Translations under genes and position numbers: made by a program
In this document: one piece after another, positions 30,945 to 39,034 of the stretch
How the letters are laid out: each line of letters begins with the position of its first letter
Numbering within the stretch: position 1 is the first letter of the stretch
Source: Clostridiales bacterium
GTDB lineage: Bacteria > Bacillota > Clostridia > Oscillospirales > Oscillospiraceae
Reading direction: 5' to 3'
Assembly (NCBI GenBank): GCA_004558115.1
Contig: SFDT01000026.1
Location: forward strand, 1 to 41,755
Length of the DNA: 41,755 nt
Notes under the pieces: model-generated
The model's input: only the letters and a program-made list of their open reading frames with translations
What the model was told of the DNA's origin: nothing
Databases searched by the model: none

Positions 30945-32546
30945 TCAAACCTCCTTGGAAAGTTCCCGGCAGATGTGCTCCGCCGCCCGCATACCGTCCG
31001 CCGCGGCGGAGAGGATGCCCCCGGCGTAGCCGGCGCCCTCGCCGCAGGGGTACAGGCCCCGGACGGCGGATTGATACGTTTCGTCCCGGGGGATGCGGAC
31101 GGGGGAGGAGGAGCGGCTCTCCACCGCCGTCAGCACGGCGTCCGGGTCGTCGTAGCCCCGGAGCTTCCGGCCTAACATGGGCAGGGCGCCCGCCAGGGTG
31201 TCCGCCACAAAGTCCGGCAGGCACTGGCGGAGGTCCGTCCAGGTGACGCCGGGGCGGTAGCTGGGCGTGACCCGGCCGGGGCCCGTGGAGGGCCGTCCCG
31301 CCAGGAAATCTCCCACCCGCTGGGCGGGAGCGCGGTAGCCGCCGCCTCCCAGGTCGTAGGCGGCCTCCTCCAGCCGCCGCTGGAAGGCCACGCCGGCCAG
31401 CGGGGCGTTTTCGCCGCCGAAGTCCTCCGGCGTCACGTTCACCAAAAATCCGCCGTTGATGTTCTCCTTGTCCCGGGCGAACTCGCTCATGCCGTTGGTC
31501 ACCAGCCGTCCCTCCTCACTGGCGGCGGCCACCACCTGGCCGCCGGGGCAGACGCAGAAGGAGTAGGCCGCCCGCCCGGAGGGCAGGTGGCAGGAGAGCT
31601 TGTAGGTGGACGCCGGCAGGCCGGGGTGGCCGGCGTAGCGTTTGTACTGGGCGGCGTCGCAGTCTGCTTGCCGGTGCTCGATGCGCACGCCCACGGCGAA
31701 GGGCTTGGCCTCCATGGGCACGCCCCGCTCATGGAGCATTGCAAAGGTGTCCCGGGCGGAATGGCCGGGGCACAGCAGAAGCTGGCGGCAGGGCAGGGCG
31801 TAGCTGCCCGACCGCCCCTCCACGGTGATGCCCGCCACGGCGCCGTTTTGCAGCGTGATGTCCGCCAGGCGGCTTTCAAAGCGGATGTCCGCACCCAGCT
31901 CCAGCAGCCGGCGCCGCAGGTTCACCAGGGCGATGTGCAGGTAATCCGTGCCCACGTGGGGCTTGGCGTCGATGAGGATATCCTCCGGCGCGCCGCAGGA
32001 CACCAGCTGCTCCAGAATGAAGCGGTGGCGGAGGTCCTTGGTGCCGGTGTTCAGCTTCCCGTCGGAGAAGGCCCCGGCGCCGCCCTCGCCGAACTGGACG
32101 TTGGACCGGGGGTCCAGCGCGCCGGTGGACCAGAACCGCTCCACATCGGCTTTCCGGTCCTCCACTCTGCGGCCCCGCTCCAGCAGGATGGGCCGCGCGC
32201 CCGCCTGGGCCAGCACCAGGGCGGCGAACAGTCCGGCGGGCCCTGCGCCCACCACCACCGGCGGCACCGCCGGGGCCGGAACGGGAGCGGGGGGCTGGTA
32301 TTCCGGGGCCGGCTCTGGCCGGGAGACCTTTTTGCTGTGGCAGCGCTTCAAAACGGCGGCCTCGTCCTTCACGGCCACCTCCACGGTGTAGACCAGCTTT
32401 ACCTCCTCCCGGGCGTCCACGCTGCGGCGCAGCAGCCGCACCGACTGGAGGTCCTTTTCCCGCACCTTCAGAATGCGGGCTGTCTCCGCCGTCAGGGCGG
32501 ACATCCCGCCGCCGGGAGCGAGCTTGATGTTTTCGATCTTCAGCAA
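30945..32546 (-). CDS. FAD-dependent dehydrogenase (COG2509 type)
   Basis: 533-aa flavoprotein of the uncharacterised FAD-dependent dehydrogenase family. Residues 1-75 form a small N-terminal domain that pairs a leading IENIKLAPGG with ILKVREKDLQSVRLLRRSVDAR. The FAD-binding Rossmann loop VVVGAGPAGLFAALVLAQAG is at about 97-116, with LLERG after it. Other conserved blocks are NVQFGEGGAGAFSDGKLNT and the C-terminal YPCGEGAGYAGGILSAAADG. The start appears to be TTG at 32546; a nearer ATG at 32551 opens only a three-codon frame that overlaps it. First gene of the redox operon. Substrate unknown. Confidence 0.9.
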   Translation of the reverse strand: MLKIENIKLAPGGGMSALTAETARILKVREKDLQSVRLLRRSVDAREEVKLVYTVEVAVKDEAAVLKRCHSKKVSRPEPAPEYQPPAPVPAPAVPPVVVGAGPAGLFAALVLAQAGARPILLERGRRVEDRKADVERFWSTGALDPRSNVQFGEGGAGAFSDGKLNTGTKDLRHRFILEQLVSCGAPEDILIDAKPHVGTDYLHIALVNLRRRLLELGADIRFESRLADITLQNGAVAGITVEGRSGSYALPCRQLLLCPGHSARDTFAMLHERGVPMEAKPFAVGVRIEHRQADCDAAQYKRYAGHPGLPASTYKLSCHLPSGRAAYSFCVCPGGQVVAAASEEGRLVTNGMSEFARDKENINGGFLVNVTPEDFGGENAPLAGVAFQRRLEEAAYDLGGGGYRAPAQRVGDFLAGRPSTGPGRVTPSYRPGVTWTDLRQCLPDFVADTLAGALPMLGRKLRGYDDPDAVLTAVESRSSSPVRIPRDETYQSAVRGLYPCGEGAGYAGGILSAAADGMRAAEHICRELSKEV

Positions 32547-32817
32547 ACCATACCGGCTCCTTCCTTTTTGATACCGTTTATTTTATCACGGAACGCCCAC
32601 CAGGAGAATAGGATTTTCAGATTTTGGACGGGTTCACAATTGGTTTAAAAATCTTTCAGGCATTTTTAAGTTATCTGCCCTATACTGGGGCCAAAGGTTG
32701 AGAGAGAACGAAAGTTCAAAAACCGTGCAAACATTCTTCATGAATTGGACATAAAACCCTGATATCCTCTGTTCTAACAACAGAAGAAACAGGATACCAT
32801 GTTAGGAGGTATCGGTC
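32547..32817. other. divergent intergenic region
   Basis: 271 bp between the FAD dehydrogenase and htrA genes, AT-rich at 32620-32770. On the minus strand TAAAAT preceded by a weak TTCTCC at 17 bp may be the FAD-operon promoter. On the plus strand TATACT at 32681-32686 is a possible -10 without a good -35. A small inverted repeat TCTGTT-CTAAC-AACAGA lies near 32769-32785. No gene is seen. Confidence 0.4.
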
Positions 32818-34221
32818 ATGTATAACGATGAAGAAAACCTGTATCATTACAGCTACCAAAAGGACAGCGGCCAGCAGGGCACCAGCGGCTCCTCCGTTGA
32901 CGACCAGCTGAACAGCTTCCGGTATCACAGCGGGCCCCAGCAGCCTGTGCAGGAGATGAAGCCTGTGAAAAAGAACCATGTGGGCCTGCGGATCACCGCC
33001 CTGGCCCTGTGCTGTGCCCTGCTGGGCGGCGTCGTGGGCGGCGGCGTGGCCTACTATGCCGGCAACCGGCCCGGGGAGACCAGCGTCAATGTCTCCAGCC
33101 GGCCCGCCACCCAGGTGTCCGTCAACACCGTGGATGGGACGAACGCCATGAGCGACGCGGAGGTGTACGCCGCGGGCGTCAACAGCGTGGTGTCCATCAA
33201 CGTCACCGGTACCTCCGGCACGAACTTTTTCGGCCAGGCGGTGCAGACGGCCTCCGCCGGCAGCGGCTTTATCCTGACGAAGGACGGCTATATCGTCACC
33301 AACTACCATGTGGTCAAGGACGGCGAGACCGTGAAGGTCACGCTGTACAGCGGCGACGAGTACGAGGCCAAGTACGTGGGCGGCGACGAGGATTACGATA
33401 TCGCCGTCATCAAGGTGGAGGCCACGGACCTGCAGCCCGTCACCCTGGGCGACAGCGGCAGCCTGAACGTGGGCGACCACGTACTGGCCATCGGCAACCC
33501 CCTGGGCGAGCTGACCTTCTCCATGAGCGGCGGCATGGTCTCCTGTGTGAACCGGGCCATCAACGTGGACGGCACGCCTTTCAACATGATCCAGACGGAC
33601 GCCTCCATCAACCCCGGCAACTCCGGCGGTCCCCTGTTCAACCAGTACGGCGAGGTGGTGGGCATCGTGTCCGCCAAGTACTCCAGCACCGGCAATGAGT
33701 CCGTGGAGGGCCTGGGCTTCGCTATCCCCATCAACGACGTGTTCGCCATGATCCAGGATATCATGACCAACGGCTATGTGACCAACAAGCCCTATCTGGG
33801 CGTCACCGCCGGCACCATGACCAAGCAGATGGCAGCCCAGTACCGCTATGACGTCACCAGCGGCGTGTTCATCTACTCCGTGGAGGAGGACAGCGCCGCC
33901 GACCAGGCGGGCCTGAAAATGGGCGACGTCATCACCAAGGTGGACGCCACGGCCATCACCTCCATGGAGGACCTGACTGTGGTGAAAAAGCAGTACTCCG
34001 CCGGAGACACCTGCACCCTCACCATTTACCGGGAGGGACAGGAGACCACCGTGGAGCTGACCTGGGGCGCCGTGCCGGCGGACCAGCAGAGCAATGTATC
34101 CAGCGAGGAGCAGACCCAGGACAACAGCCAGTCCGGCAACGGCTACATGAACCCCAACGACCTGTTCAACTATTTCTTCGGCAACCGGTTCAGCGGCAGC
34201 AGCTACCGCCGGAACGGCTGA
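32818..34221 (+). CDS. HtrA/DegP-type membrane serine protease
   Basis: 467-aa S1C protease that degrades or sorts misfolded envelope proteins. Order: a Tyr/Gln-rich cytoplasmic N-terminus (1-56), one transmembrane helix (about 57-81), the trypsin-like domain with H164 (TNYHVV), D194 (DYDIAVIK) and S269 (NPGNSGGPL), then one PDZ domain (about 325-420, starting YLGVTAGTM). A Gln/Ser/Asn-rich tail ends the protein. It is anchored with the catalytic part outside. A GGAGG ribosome site precedes the ATG. Firmicute HtrA genes often answer secretion stress (CssRS); no such site is recognised here. Confidence 0.95.
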   Translation: MYNDEENLYHYSYQKDSGQQGTSGSSVDDQLNSFRYHSGPQQPVQEMKPVKKNHVGLRITALALCCALLGGVVGGGVAYYAGNRPGETSVNVSSRPATQVSVNTVDGTNAMSDAEVYAAGVNSVVSINVTGTSGTNFFGQAVQTASAGSGFILTKDGYIVTNYHVVKDGETVKVTLYSGDEYEAKYVGGDEDYDIAVIKVEATDLQPVTLGDSGSLNVGDHVLAIGNPLGELTFSMSGGMVSCVNRAINVDGTPFNMIQTDASINPGNSGGPLFNQYGEVVGIVSAKYSSTGNESVEGLGFAIPINDVFAMIQDIMTNGYVTNKPYLGVTAGTMTKQMAAQYRYDVTSGVFIYSVEEDSAADQAGLKMGDVITKVDATAITSMEDLTVVKKQYSAGDTCTLTIYREGQETTVELTWGAVPADQQSNVSSEEQTQDNSQSGNGYMNPNDLFNYFFGNRFSGSSYRRNG

Positions 34222-34654
34222 CAAAGGGACCCTCTTTCCGGCATCTGAAGGCGGTTTCGCGGCAGCAGCTGCGGCAAGGCCAAACACCGCCAGTGCGACA
34301 GGTGCGGAAAGTGTTGAATATAGCAGCTATCAACCAAATTCCTCTCATGTTTTCTCAAAATAAGTTTTCCACCCTCTCTATGGCAGAGCCCGCGGCGCTT
34401 GCGCGCCGCGGGCTCTGCCGCGTTTGAAAAATGTTTTGCCGGAGAATGGTTTCTCTGAAACATTTTCGCAGTCTGCCGCGTCTTATATTATGTAAACATG
34501 ATGCCGGCATAAAATGTAGGAGAGCTGTCCCACAAGGCCATGTTGGTTACATAATACATATAAAGAAAGATTATGGTATCCAAATGGACGACAATTTCCA
34601 GGAGAAAGCTGCCGGATGCCGGGCAAGCTAGGAGAAAAAAGAGAGGAACACAGC
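34222..34654 (+). other. AT-rich intergenic region with several strong inverted repeats
   Basis: 433 bp without a convincing gene. It contains: a 17-bp perfect stem 34382-34398 / 34403-34419 (TTGC loop, no T-run); a nested hairpin, outer arms 34427-34435 / 34458-34466 and inner arms 34442-34446 / 34451-34455; and a long-range inverted repeat 34486-34500 with 34539-34556 (TATTATGTAA / TTACATAATA, extended by ACATG / CATGT across a 3-nt bulge) that encloses the palindrome ATGCCGGCAT (34501-34510). The first stem may end htrA transcription; the later block could be an operator or an untranslated RNA before the deacetylase. Confidence 0.55.
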
Positions 34655-35890
34655 ATGAAACACGTACGCAGATGGGCGGCGGCAGCCGCCCTTGTTTTGC
34701 TTTTGATACCGTTTTTGACAGTGGATGCGGGGGCCGCCAAGCTGGTGGCCATTACCTTTGACGACGGCCCCAACCAGACCTGGACGCCCCAGGTGGTGGA
34801 AGCCCTGAACCAGCGGGGGGTGAAGGGCACGTTTTTCATGGTGGGCAGCTGGGTGGCCACCAAGGAGGACCTGGTGCGCAGCATGGCCCAGCAGGGCCAC
34901 CAGATCGCCAACCACACCTGGGAGCATCTGAACCTGACGGGCCTGGACCCACAGGAAGTGCGGCTCCAGGCGGAGCAGAGCCGGGCCAAGCTGGAGGAGG
35001 TCACCGGCCAGCGGGACTTTCTGGTGCGCACGCCCTTCGGTGTCCGTACCCAGACGGTGCTGAACAGCATCGATTCGCCCCTCATTCTCTGGAGCCAGGA
35101 CCCGGCGGCGGGAAAGCAGGTGTCCGGTGAGAAAATGGCCCGGTCCGTCATCCGCAATATCAAGGACGGCGACATCATCCTGCTCCACGACAGCACCCAG
35201 GAAAATCTGGACGCCGCCTGCCGCATCATCGACACCCTCCAGGCCCGGGGCTATGACTTCGTGACGGTGGACGAGCTGTTCCGCCTCCGGGGCGTCACGC
35301 CCCAAAAGGGCGTCATCTACAAAAGCGTGCCTCCCGCCGCCGACCCCCAGGCCTACGACGAGAGCCGCCTGGAGGACCACTGGGCCTGGCCGGCCATTTC
35401 CCTCATGGAGGAAACGGGCATCATGACCGGCGACGGGGAGGGCTGGCATCCCAACCGTTACCTGACCCGGGCCGCGGCGGCGGAGGTGCTGTGGCGGGCA
35501 GCGGGAGAGCCCCAGGCCCACAGCCGGGCGGATTTTCTGGATGTGCCCAGGGACGCCTGGTACGCTTCGGCGGTGGCCTGGGCAGAGGAGGCCGGCGTCA
35601 TCCAGGGCACCGGCGCCGGGCGCTTCAGCCCGTCGTCTCCGGTGACCCGGCAGCAGCTGTACGTCATGGTGGACCGCCTGCTGGGCCGGGGGAGATTGTC
35701 CGCCTCCGCCGGGGAAGCCCGGACCTTTGAGGACAGCTTCCGCATCAGCGGTTGGGCGAAGGAGGCGGTGGAGCGGCTGGGGGCGCTGGGCTTCACCTCC
35801 CAAAACGACCGGGAGGTGTTCCGCCCCCAGGACCCCGCCACCCGGGCGGAGGCGGCGGAGCTGGTGGCCTGGTATCTGGAAACGCGGTGA
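34655..35890 (+). CDS. polysaccharide deacetylase with three SLH domains
   Basis: 411-aa secreted wall enzyme. A signal peptide (residues 1-28, cleavage near AGA-AK) leads into a carbohydrate esterase family 4 domain: ITFDDGPN (D36, D37), GTFFMVGSWV, and the metal histidines H87 and H91 in IANHTWEHLNL, then RTPFG and ILLHDS. These enzymes remove acetyl groups from peptidoglycan or chitin-like sugars, changing lysozyme sensitivity. From about residue 240 come three S-layer-homology repeats (WAWPAISLMEETGIMTGDG; WYASAVAWAEEAGVIQGTG; GWAKEAVERLGALGFTSQ), which bind pyruvylated wall polymers. Start at 34655 is chosen over one at 34616 by signal peptide and GAGAGG. Confidence 0.93.
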   Translation: MKHVRRWAAAAALVLLLIPFLTVDAGAAKLVAITFDDGPNQTWTPQVVEALNQRGVKGTFFMVGSWVATKEDLVRSMAQQGHQIANHTWEHLNLTGLDPQEVRLQAEQSRAKLEEVTGQRDFLVRTPFGVRTQTVLNSIDSPLILWSQDPAAGKQVSGEKMARSVIRNIKDGDIILLHDSTQENLDAACRIIDTLQARGYDFVTVDELFRLRGVTPQKGVIYKSVPPAADPQAYDESRLEDHWAWPAISLMEETGIMTGDGEGWHPNRYLTRAAAAEVLWRAAGEPQAHSRADFLDVPRDAWYASAVAWAEEAGVIQGTGAGRFSPSSPVTRQQLYVMVDRLLGRGRLSASAGEARTFEDSFRISGWAKEAVERLGALGFTSQNDREVFRPQDPATRAEAAELVAWYLETR

Positions 35891-35904
35891 ATACGGCAAA
35901 GGGA

Positions 35905-35937
35905 AGCGGCCGTCCAAAAGGACGGCCGCTGTTTATT
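35905..35937. terminator. bidirectional terminator
   Basis: 11-bp stem AGCGGCCGTCC / GGACGGCCGCT (35905-35915 / 35920-35930), AAAA loop, followed by GTTTATTT; between convergent genes. Confidence 0.8.
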
Positions 35938-36109
35938 TGATTTGACCGGAAATGTACTGCTCCTCCGCGTCCCGCAGGGCCTTGGACAGCGCCTCGCAGG
36001 CGGGGGCGTTCTCCAGCCGCGCCGGCAGCAGCTCCAGCGCGTCGGTGATGCCGTGGAACAGGAGCATGTACATGGCTTTCCAGTCGGCGGAATCAACAGA
36101 TTGTTCCAT
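35933..36109 (-). CDS. 58-aa acidic small protein
   Basis: Small complete frame of 58 residues starting MEQSVDSADWKAMYMLLFHG and ending EEQYISGQIK. It is helical and acidic in appearance, with a middle ITDALELLPARLENAPACEA. AGAGGGG lies upstream, and a promoter at 36178-36149 (minus strand) fits. The gene ends at the shared terminator. It is divergent from an XRE regulator, 97 bp apart. I do not recognise a family. The clean promoter, ribosome site and terminator argue that it is real. Confidence 0.75.
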   Translation of the reverse strand: MEQSVDSADWKAMYMLLFHGITDALELLPARLENAPACEALSKALRDAEEQYISGQIK

Positions 36110-36148
36110 AAATGATGTTCCCCTCTTTTTTTAGAATAAGACGATGTA

Positions 36149-36178
36149 ATTATACGACACCGGACATGATACAGTCAA
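36149..36178 (-). promoter_or_regulatory. promoter of the 58-aa gene
   Basis: Minus strand TTGACT (36178-36173), 18 bp, TATAAT (36154-36149). Confidence 0.7.
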
Positions 36179-36206
36179 GAAAATACGTCGTGTTGGTGTA
36201 AAACGT

Positions 36207-36467
36207 ATGAATAAGTCTTATTTTCATGAAAACTCAAATCTCATTTTTGAGAATTTGCGCTGCCTCCGAAAGGAACGGAAAATGTCCCAAGAAATGCTGG
36301 CGGCACAAATGCAGCTGCTGGGTGTGGACATTAACCAGCGGCTCATCAGTAAAATCGAGCGCAATGAGCGATTTGTCAAAGACTACGAGCTGGCCTGTTT
36401 CTGCAAGGTCCTGCATGTGACGGAGCGGGAGCTGCTGGGAGACCTGGAACAATTCGATACCGAGTAA
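36207..36467 (+). CDS. XRE family helix-turn-helix regulator
   Basis: 86-aa protein that is almost only a Cro/C1-type HTH: NLRCLRKERKMSQEMLAAQM, DINQRLISKIERNERFVKDY, ELACFCKVLHVTERELLGD. It has no ligand or dimer domain beyond this. The ribosome site is weak (GGTG in the preceding 12 nt), so expression may be low or leaderless. It is divergent from the 58-aa gene and could control both. A terminator at 36466 follows. Confidence 0.88.
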   Translation: MNKSYFHENSNLIFENLRCLRKERKMSQEMLAAQMQLLGVDINQRLISKIERNERFVKDYELACFCKVLHVTERELLGDLEQFDTE

Positions 36468-36493
36468 AAGCCGCCCTTTTGGGCGGCTTTTTT
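36466..36493 (+). terminator. terminator after the XRE gene
   Basis: 11-bp stem AAAAGCCGCCC / GGGCGGCTTTT (36466-36476 / 36481-36491), TTTT loop, T to 36493. Confidence 0.88.
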
Positions 36494-36523
36494 CCCGCTG
36501 AGCCGGGAAACGGCGGAAATTCC

Positions 36524-36552
36524 TTGCACTTTCCGGCAGGGTCTGATACAAT
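36524..36552 (+). promoter_or_regulatory. ychF promoter
   Basis: TTGCAC at 36524-36529, 17 bp, TACAAT at 36547-36552. Confidence 0.8.
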
Positions 36553-36589
36553 ACTATGTCGAAAATACGGCAAAGGAGATTTTGCTTTT

Positions 36590-37699
36590 ATGAAATTAGG
36601 TATCGTGGGCCTGCCCAACGTGGGCAAGAGCACCCTGTTCAACGCCATCACCAACGCCGGCGCCGAAAGTGCCAACTACCCCTTCTGCACCATCGACCCC
36701 AACGTGGGCATGGTGGCCGTGCCCGACGAGCGGCTGGACAAACTGGCGGAGATGTACGAGCCGGACAAGAAGACACCCGCCGTCATCGAGTTCGTGGACA
36801 TCGCGGGCCTGGTGAAGGGCGCCAGCCAGGGCGCGGGCCTGGGCAACAAGTTCCTGGCCAACATCCGGGAGACCGACGCCATCGTCCACGTGGTCCGCTG
36901 CTTTGACGACGAGAACATCATGCACGTGGTGGCCGACGCCGGCACCAACGTGCCCGTGGACCCCCTGGGCGACATTGAGACCATCGACCTGGAGCTCATC
37001 ATGGCGGACCTGGAGATGGTGAACCGCCGCATCGACAAGGCCGCCAAGGCCGCCAAGGGCGACAAGAAGTTCCTCCACGAGGTGGAGGTGTTCAAGGCCC
37101 TGGCGGAGCATCTGAACGCCGGCAAGTCCGCCCGGACCTACGAGTGCTCGGAGGAGGATATGGCCCTCATCGCCACCTCCGACCTGCTGAGTCTCAAGCC
37201 CATCATCTACGCCGCCAACACCGACGAGGCCGGCTTCACCGACCTGGAGCACAACCAGTACTACCAGCAGGTGAAGGACCTGGCGGACAAGGAGGGCGCC
37301 CAGGTGCTGCCCATCTGCGCCCGCATGGAGCAGGACATCGCCGAGCTGGAGGGCGAGGAGAAGCAGATGTTCCTGGAGGAGCTGGGGGTGGAGGAGTCCG
37401 GCCTGGACCGGCTCATCAAGTGCTCCTACGCTCTGCTGGGGCTCATCTCCTTCCTGACCTACGGCAAGGACGAGTGCCGGGCCTGGACCATCAAGAAGGG
37501 CACCAAGGCCCCCAAGGCCGCCGGCAAGATCCACACGGACATCGAGCGGGGCTTCATCCGGGCGGAGGTCATCGCCTATGACGACATGATCAAGTGCGGC
37601 AGCGTGGCCGCTGCCAGGGAAAAGGGATTGCTCCGCAGCGAGGGCAAGGACTATGTCGTCCAGGACGGCGACATGATCTATTTCCGCTTCAATGTCTGA
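36590..37699 (+). CDS. ychF: ribosome-associated ATPase/GTPase YchF (Obg family)
   Basis: 369-aa P-loop protein of the Obg/YchF family that binds ribosomes and prefers ATP; it is linked to translation and stress responses. G1 is GLPNVGKS at 7-14; G3 is DIAGLVKGAS; the altered specificity loop reads YAANTDE instead of NKxD. A coiled-coil insert (about 130-190) and a C-terminal TGS domain (from about 285, LLGLISFLTYGKDECRAW) follow. Start ATG at 36590 has AAAGGAG. The next small gene starts before the ychF stop. Confidence 0.95.
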   Translation: MKLGIVGLPNVGKSTLFNAITNAGAESANYPFCTIDPNVGMVAVPDERLDKLAEMYEPDKKTPAVIEFVDIAGLVKGASQGAGLGNKFLANIRETDAIVHVVRCFDDENIMHVVADAGTNVPVDPLGDIETIDLELIMADLEMVNRRIDKAAKAAKGDKKFLHEVEVFKALAEHLNAGKSARTYECSEEDMALIATSDLLSLKPIIYAANTDEAGFTDLEHNQYYQQVKDLADKEGAQVLPICARMEQDIAELEGEEKQMFLEELGVEESGLDRLIKCSYALLGLISFLTYGKDECRAWTIKKGTKAPKAAGKIHTDIERGFIRAEVIAYDDMIKCGSVAAAREKGLLRSEGKDYVVQDGDMIYFRFNV

Positions 37700-37895
37700 G
37701 GCAGAGCGTTTGGCGGCCTACGACCGCATGTACGCCGACCTTCTGAAGGAGCGGGACAAGGTGCTTGCCGATATGGACAGGCTCCGCGCCGCGGGAAAGA
37801 ACCGGGGCGTCACCTACCAGCAGCTGCTGGCCCAGAAGCTGACGGTCCAGAACCTCATCGGCCGGTTTGAGATCTATGGCATCAAGGAAACATAA
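37692..37895 (+). CDS. 67-aa coiled-coil small protein overlapping ychF
   Basis: Predicted 67-residue helical protein, charged at the start (SEAERLAAYDRMYADLLKER, DKVLADMDRLRAAGKNR) with a more hydrophobic end (TYQQLLAQKLTVQNLIGRFE). Its ATG lies 8 nt inside ychF, so it would be translated by coupling; no separate ribosome site is clear. The stop codon sits at the edge of the terminator stem. Base composition by codon position looks coding. No family is recognised. Confidence 0.7.
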   Translation: MSEAERLAAYDRMYADLLKERDKVLADMDRLRAAGKNRGVTYQQLLAQKLTVQNLIGRFEIYGIKET

Positions 37896-37933
37896 AAAAG
37901 AGGGGTGGACGCCATGCGTTCACTCCTCTTTTT
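37894..37933. terminator. bidirectional terminator
   Basis: A-run 37894-37899, a stem of about 12 bp with G-T pairs (GAGGGGTGGACG / CGTTCACTCCTC), CATG loop region, T-run to 37933; convergent with the nitrilase gene. Confidence 0.8.
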
Positions 37934-37936
37934 GCG

Positions 37937-38857
37937 TTATTCGTGAATGGTCAGCTCCAGAACGTCGGGCCGGGAATAGTGGCCGCAGGCGTCGAATTCC
38001 ATGCGGCTGGCGGAGACCTGCTCCATGTCCAGGTCCGCGTAGATGATGGCCTCCCGGTCCCACACCGGCTCGGTCACGTAGTGGCCGTAGGGGTCCACCA
38101 CGCAGCTGCCGCCCCGGCAGACGATGTCGTTCAGGCGGGCGATCTCCTCCGGGCAGTGGAGGTCCTTGGGATACATGTCCCGGGTGAAGTACATGTCGCA
38201 GTTGATGAAGTAGCAGTGGCCCTCAATGGCGATGTGGCGGATGGTGGCCTGCCACTCCTCGTTGTCGTTGGTGTTGGGGGAGAGGTACAGCGTCACGCCC
38301 TTTTCATACAGGGCCACCCGGGCAAGGGGCATGTAGCTCTCCCAGCAGATCATGCTGCCCATGGGGCCCCAGGGGGTTTCCGCGATGGGGAAGTAGTCCT
38401 TGTTGGCGTCGCCCCACACCACCCGCTCGGCTCCGGTGGGCTTCAGCTTGCGGTGCACGGTGGAAAGGGCGCCGTCGGGGGAGAACACCAGGTTCGTGTT
38501 GTACAGCGTGGCGGAAAGGGCATCCCGCTCGGAAACGCCGATGCTGACCCAGGCGTTGGCCTCTTTGGCTGCCTGGCCCAGGCGCTCCGTCTCCGGTCCG
38601 GGAACGAGGATGGAGTTGTCGTAATAGCGATTCCAGTCCTTGCGTCCGTCGGCGTTGCGGCTGCCGACGGTGAAGCCGAAGGTCATGCCGTAGGGATAGC
38701 AGGGGATGAACAGCTCCGGGAATACGATGAGCTCCGCCTGATGGGCCGCCGCCTCGCGGATGAGGGACACGGCCTTTTCCACGCAGGCGTCCCTGCCGAA
38801 CATGACGGGCGCCGCCTGGACCACGGCGATCTTGCAGATGGGTTTCAGGTCTTTCAT
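37937..38857 (-). CDS. nitrilase-type carbon-nitrogen hydrolase
   Basis: 306-aa member of the nitrilase superfamily. The catalytic triad is E48 (IVFPELFIPCYPYG), K137 (STVHRKLKPTGAE) and C171 (SMICWESYMPLAR). The CWE signature after the cysteine and the HRKLKPT segment fit branch-1 true nitrilases, which turn organic nitriles into acids and ammonia, better than amidases or NAD synthetase domains. Length is normal. The start ATG at 38857 is inferred from the family N-terminus (ICKIAVVQAAPVMF) with AAAGGAAC upstream. It is a single-gene unit with a strong promoter (38923-38895). Natural substrate unknown. Confidence 0.88.
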   Translation of the reverse strand: MKDLKPICKIAVVQAAPVMFGRDACVEKAVSLIREAAAHQAELIVFPELFIPCYPYGMTFGFTVGSRNADGRKDWNRYYDNSILVPGPETERLGQAAKEANAWVSIGVSERDALSATLYNTNLVFSPDGALSTVHRKLKPTGAERVVWGDANKDYFPIAETPWGPMGSMICWESYMPLARVALYEKGVTLYLSPNTNDNEEWQATIRHIAIEGHCYFINCDMYFTRDMYPKDLHCPEEIARLNDIVCRGGSCVVDPYGHYVTEPVWDREAIIYADLDMEQVSASRMEFDACGHYSRPDVLELTIHE

Positions 38858-38894
38858 CAGGACACACGTTCCTTTCCGTCGGTAGATTACTTTC

Positions 38895-38923
38895 ATTGTA
38901 AAGAAAATCTCCCGGCGGCACAA
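38895..38923 (-). promoter_or_regulatory. nitrilase promoter
   Basis: Minus strand TTGTGC (38923-38918), 17 bp, TACAAT (38900-38895). Confidence 0.75.
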
Positions 38924-39001
38924 GCGTGTTTCCCAATGGGAATTATCGGCTTTGATTAGAGTGAATTATCGAAAATTTTGATAGCAAATCTTCCGGCCCG
39001 G

Positions 39002-39029
39002 GGAACATTCCCTGTGCCTGGGGCGTGTT
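39002..39029 (+). promoter_or_regulatory. possible ECF-type promoter of the second sigma factor
   Basis: GGAAC at 39002-39006, 17 bp, CGTGTT at 39024-39029. It resembles the ECF-like promoter at 11570 but the spacing is 1 bp longer and the -10 is less good. Confidence 0.35.
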
Positions 39030-39034
39030 ACAAA

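Noticed and set aside
34347..34427. 26-codon frame starting at the ATG near 34347
   Set aside because: No ribosome site and it runs through the large hairpin; likely chance.
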